Shown here: positions 63,025 to 64,000 of the stretch, in pieces | Layout: each line of letters starts with the position of its first letter | How positions within the stretch are numbered: position 1 is the first letter of the stretch | From: Dialister pneumosintes | Lineage (GTDB): Bacteria > Bacillota > Negativicutes > Veillonellales > Dialisteraceae | Length of the DNA stretch: 64,000 bases | Direction: 5' to 3' | Assembly (NCBI RefSeq): GCF_001717505.1 | Contig: NZ_CP017037.1 | Coordinates: 783,001 to 847,000, forward strand | The notes under the pieces: generated by a model | What the model saw: the letters and a program-made list of their open reading frames with translations, nothing else | Told to the model about the DNA's origin: nothing | Databases searched by the model: none | Translations under genes and position numbers: made by a program

Positions 63025-63963
63025 TTACGATTTCTTGCGATCCATAAGTACTGCAAGAAGAATAACAATCCCTTTGACAACTTGTTGATAAAAACTGGAA
63101 ACATTTAATATATTAAGCCCATTATTAAGTGTTGCTATAATTAATGCACCTATCAATGTACCGGAAACACTCCCTTTACCACCGGACATACTAGTTCCAC
63201 CTAAAACTACAGCTGCAATAGCATCTAATTCATAACCAACACCTGCTGTCGGCTGTGCAGAATTTAAACGAGAAGTTAAAATAACTCCTGCCAATGCACA
63301 TAAGCAACCGGATAAAGCATATGCAAAAATTTTTACACGATTTATTTTTATGCCGGAAATAAAAGAAACTTTTTCATTTCCTCCCACAGCATAGGTTTGG
63401 CGTCCTAAAGGTGTTTTTCCAAGAACTAAATATAAGATACCGAAAGTAAAGAGCATTATAATTGCCGGTACCGGTATATCTAAAAGATACCCTTGACCAA
63501 TGGCTTTAAAAACAGCATCTGTAGTTAAACCGCTAATCGGATTCCCATTAGTAAATACAAGAGTAGCACCTCGGTAGACCGTCATAGTCGCTAATGTTGC
63601 AATAAAAGGAACTACCTTCCCATATGCAATAATAATACCATTAACCAGCCCTAAACCAACACCAGCAACAACCGATAATAAAACCGCTACTTCCGGATTC
63701 ATTCCGTTTGTAATGGCACTGGCCATAAATACACTGGATAAAGCCAAAATACTTCCTACGGATAAGTCAATTCCACCGGTAAGAATAACAAAAGTCATCC
63801 CAAATGCAATCAAAGCATTAATAGATACTTGCCGAAGTAAATTTTTGATATTTGCCGGATTAATAAAATCATTATTGAGTACTGCCAACACAATAAAAAG
63901 AATAACTAAACCTATGAACGGCCCCATTTCTCTGGCTAAATTTTTAAATTTTTCAGAACTCAT
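63025..63963 (-). CDS. rbsC: Ribose-type ABC transporter permease
   Basis: With the ATG at 63963, after AGGAGGAAT inside the end of rbsA, the product has 312 residues and eight to ten membrane helices. Signature segments are GMTFVILTGGIDLSVGSILALSS near residue 58, VNGIIIAYGKVVPFIATLATM near 110, YAVGGNEKVSFISGI and the EAA-like GGTSMSGGKGSVSGTLIGAL. This fits the RbsC/BPD_transp_2 family. It forms the channel with the binding protein encoded downstream and the ATPase encoded upstream. Confidence 0.92.
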   Translation of the reverse strand: MSSEKFKNLAREMGPFIGLVILFIVLAVLNNDFINPANIKNLLRQVSINALIAFGMTFVILTGGIDLSVGSILALSSVFMASAITNGMNPEVAVLLSVVAGVGLGLVNGIIIAYGKVVPFIATLATMTVYRGATLVFTNGNPISGLTTDAVFKAIGQGYLLDIPVPAIIMLFTFGILYLVLGKTPLGRQTYAVGGNEKVSFISGIKINRVKIFAYALSGCLCALAGVILTSRLNSAQPTAGVGYELDAIAAVVLGGTSMSGGKGSVSGTLIGALIIATLNNGLNILNVSSFYQQVVKGIVILLAVLMDRKKS

Positions 63964-63964
63964 T

Positions 63965-64000
63965 TTACATTCCTCCTGTAGCCAGTGTAATAACACGTTC
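63965..64000 (-). CDS. rbsA: Sugar ABC transporter ATPase, last codons only
   Basis: The window edge leaves 11 codons plus stop, ERVITLATGGM, which fits the C-terminus of RbsA-type ATPases, and the gene ends one base before rbsC starts. The rest lies outside the window. The call depends on operon position and this short tail. Confidence 0.6.
   Translation of the reverse strand, partial: ERVITLATGGM

Overview
The window is about 64 kb of AT-rich bacterial chromosome. Its core genes are typical of low-G+C Bacillota: an endonuclease-type MutL, birA, coaX, hslUV, an ANTAR regulator with a PdtaS-like kinase, and a P-loop ATPase with an Asp23-like tail. The gene set would suit a member of the Negativicutes (Veillonella or Dialister relatives), but that is an inference from general resemblance. 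Nothing in the window proves the family.

Bases 1-1260 carry two small membrane proteins of the left flank. Bases about 1265-27353 form an accessory island at the 3' end of guaA. The last codons of guaA contain a 14-base core (27354-27367) that recurs exactly at 13187-13200 and imperfectly (11 of 14) at 1266-1279. The two outer copies are each followed, in the guaA reading direction, by nearly the same hairpin. This looks like two elements stacked at one attachment site. No island integrase remains.

The distal element (1.27-13.19 kb) holds several parts. One is a wrecked phage head module: a portal tail, a MuF protein fused to a TNT-type NAD-glycohydrolase toxin, a likely immunity gene, and a truncated scaffold gene that ends in a palindrome resembling a type I-C CRISPR repeat. 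It also holds an unknown 382-residue protein, a Gabija-like operon (OLD-TOPRIM nuclease plus UvrD-like helicase) with a third gene cut by an in-frame stop, a degraded hsdR, and a HaeIII-type restriction-modification pair. The proximal element (13.2-27.35 kb) holds dinD, a GIY-YIG/DUF4357 protein and a type I restriction-modification locus. In that locus hsdS is arranged for shuffling: four copies of a 15-base site, two expressed 5' halves, two 3' halves and a tyrosine recombinase. A frameshifted FRG-domain gene, mobA/mobC relics and a decapitated HTH gene complete it.

Bases 27.3-64 kb are core chromosome, nearly all on the minus strand. They cover purine genes (guaA and a phosphoribosyltransferase), a metallo-hydrolase, and a kinase/ANTAR two-component pair overlapping the tsaD-rimI-tsaB-tsaE tRNA t6A block. 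Then come a patatin, gpmA, thiL and pncA; glmS, a Yip1 protein and sppA; tRNA-Glu and tRNA-Val; coaX, birA, hslU and hslV; truA, a TM2 protein and a methionine gamma-lyase-like protein. The final stretch has a compact miaA-methyltransferase-mutL-mutS-miaB repair and tRNA-modification operon, the ATPase, murB and a ribose-type ABC transporter running off the right edge. Many units end in clear hairpin-plus-T-tract terminators.
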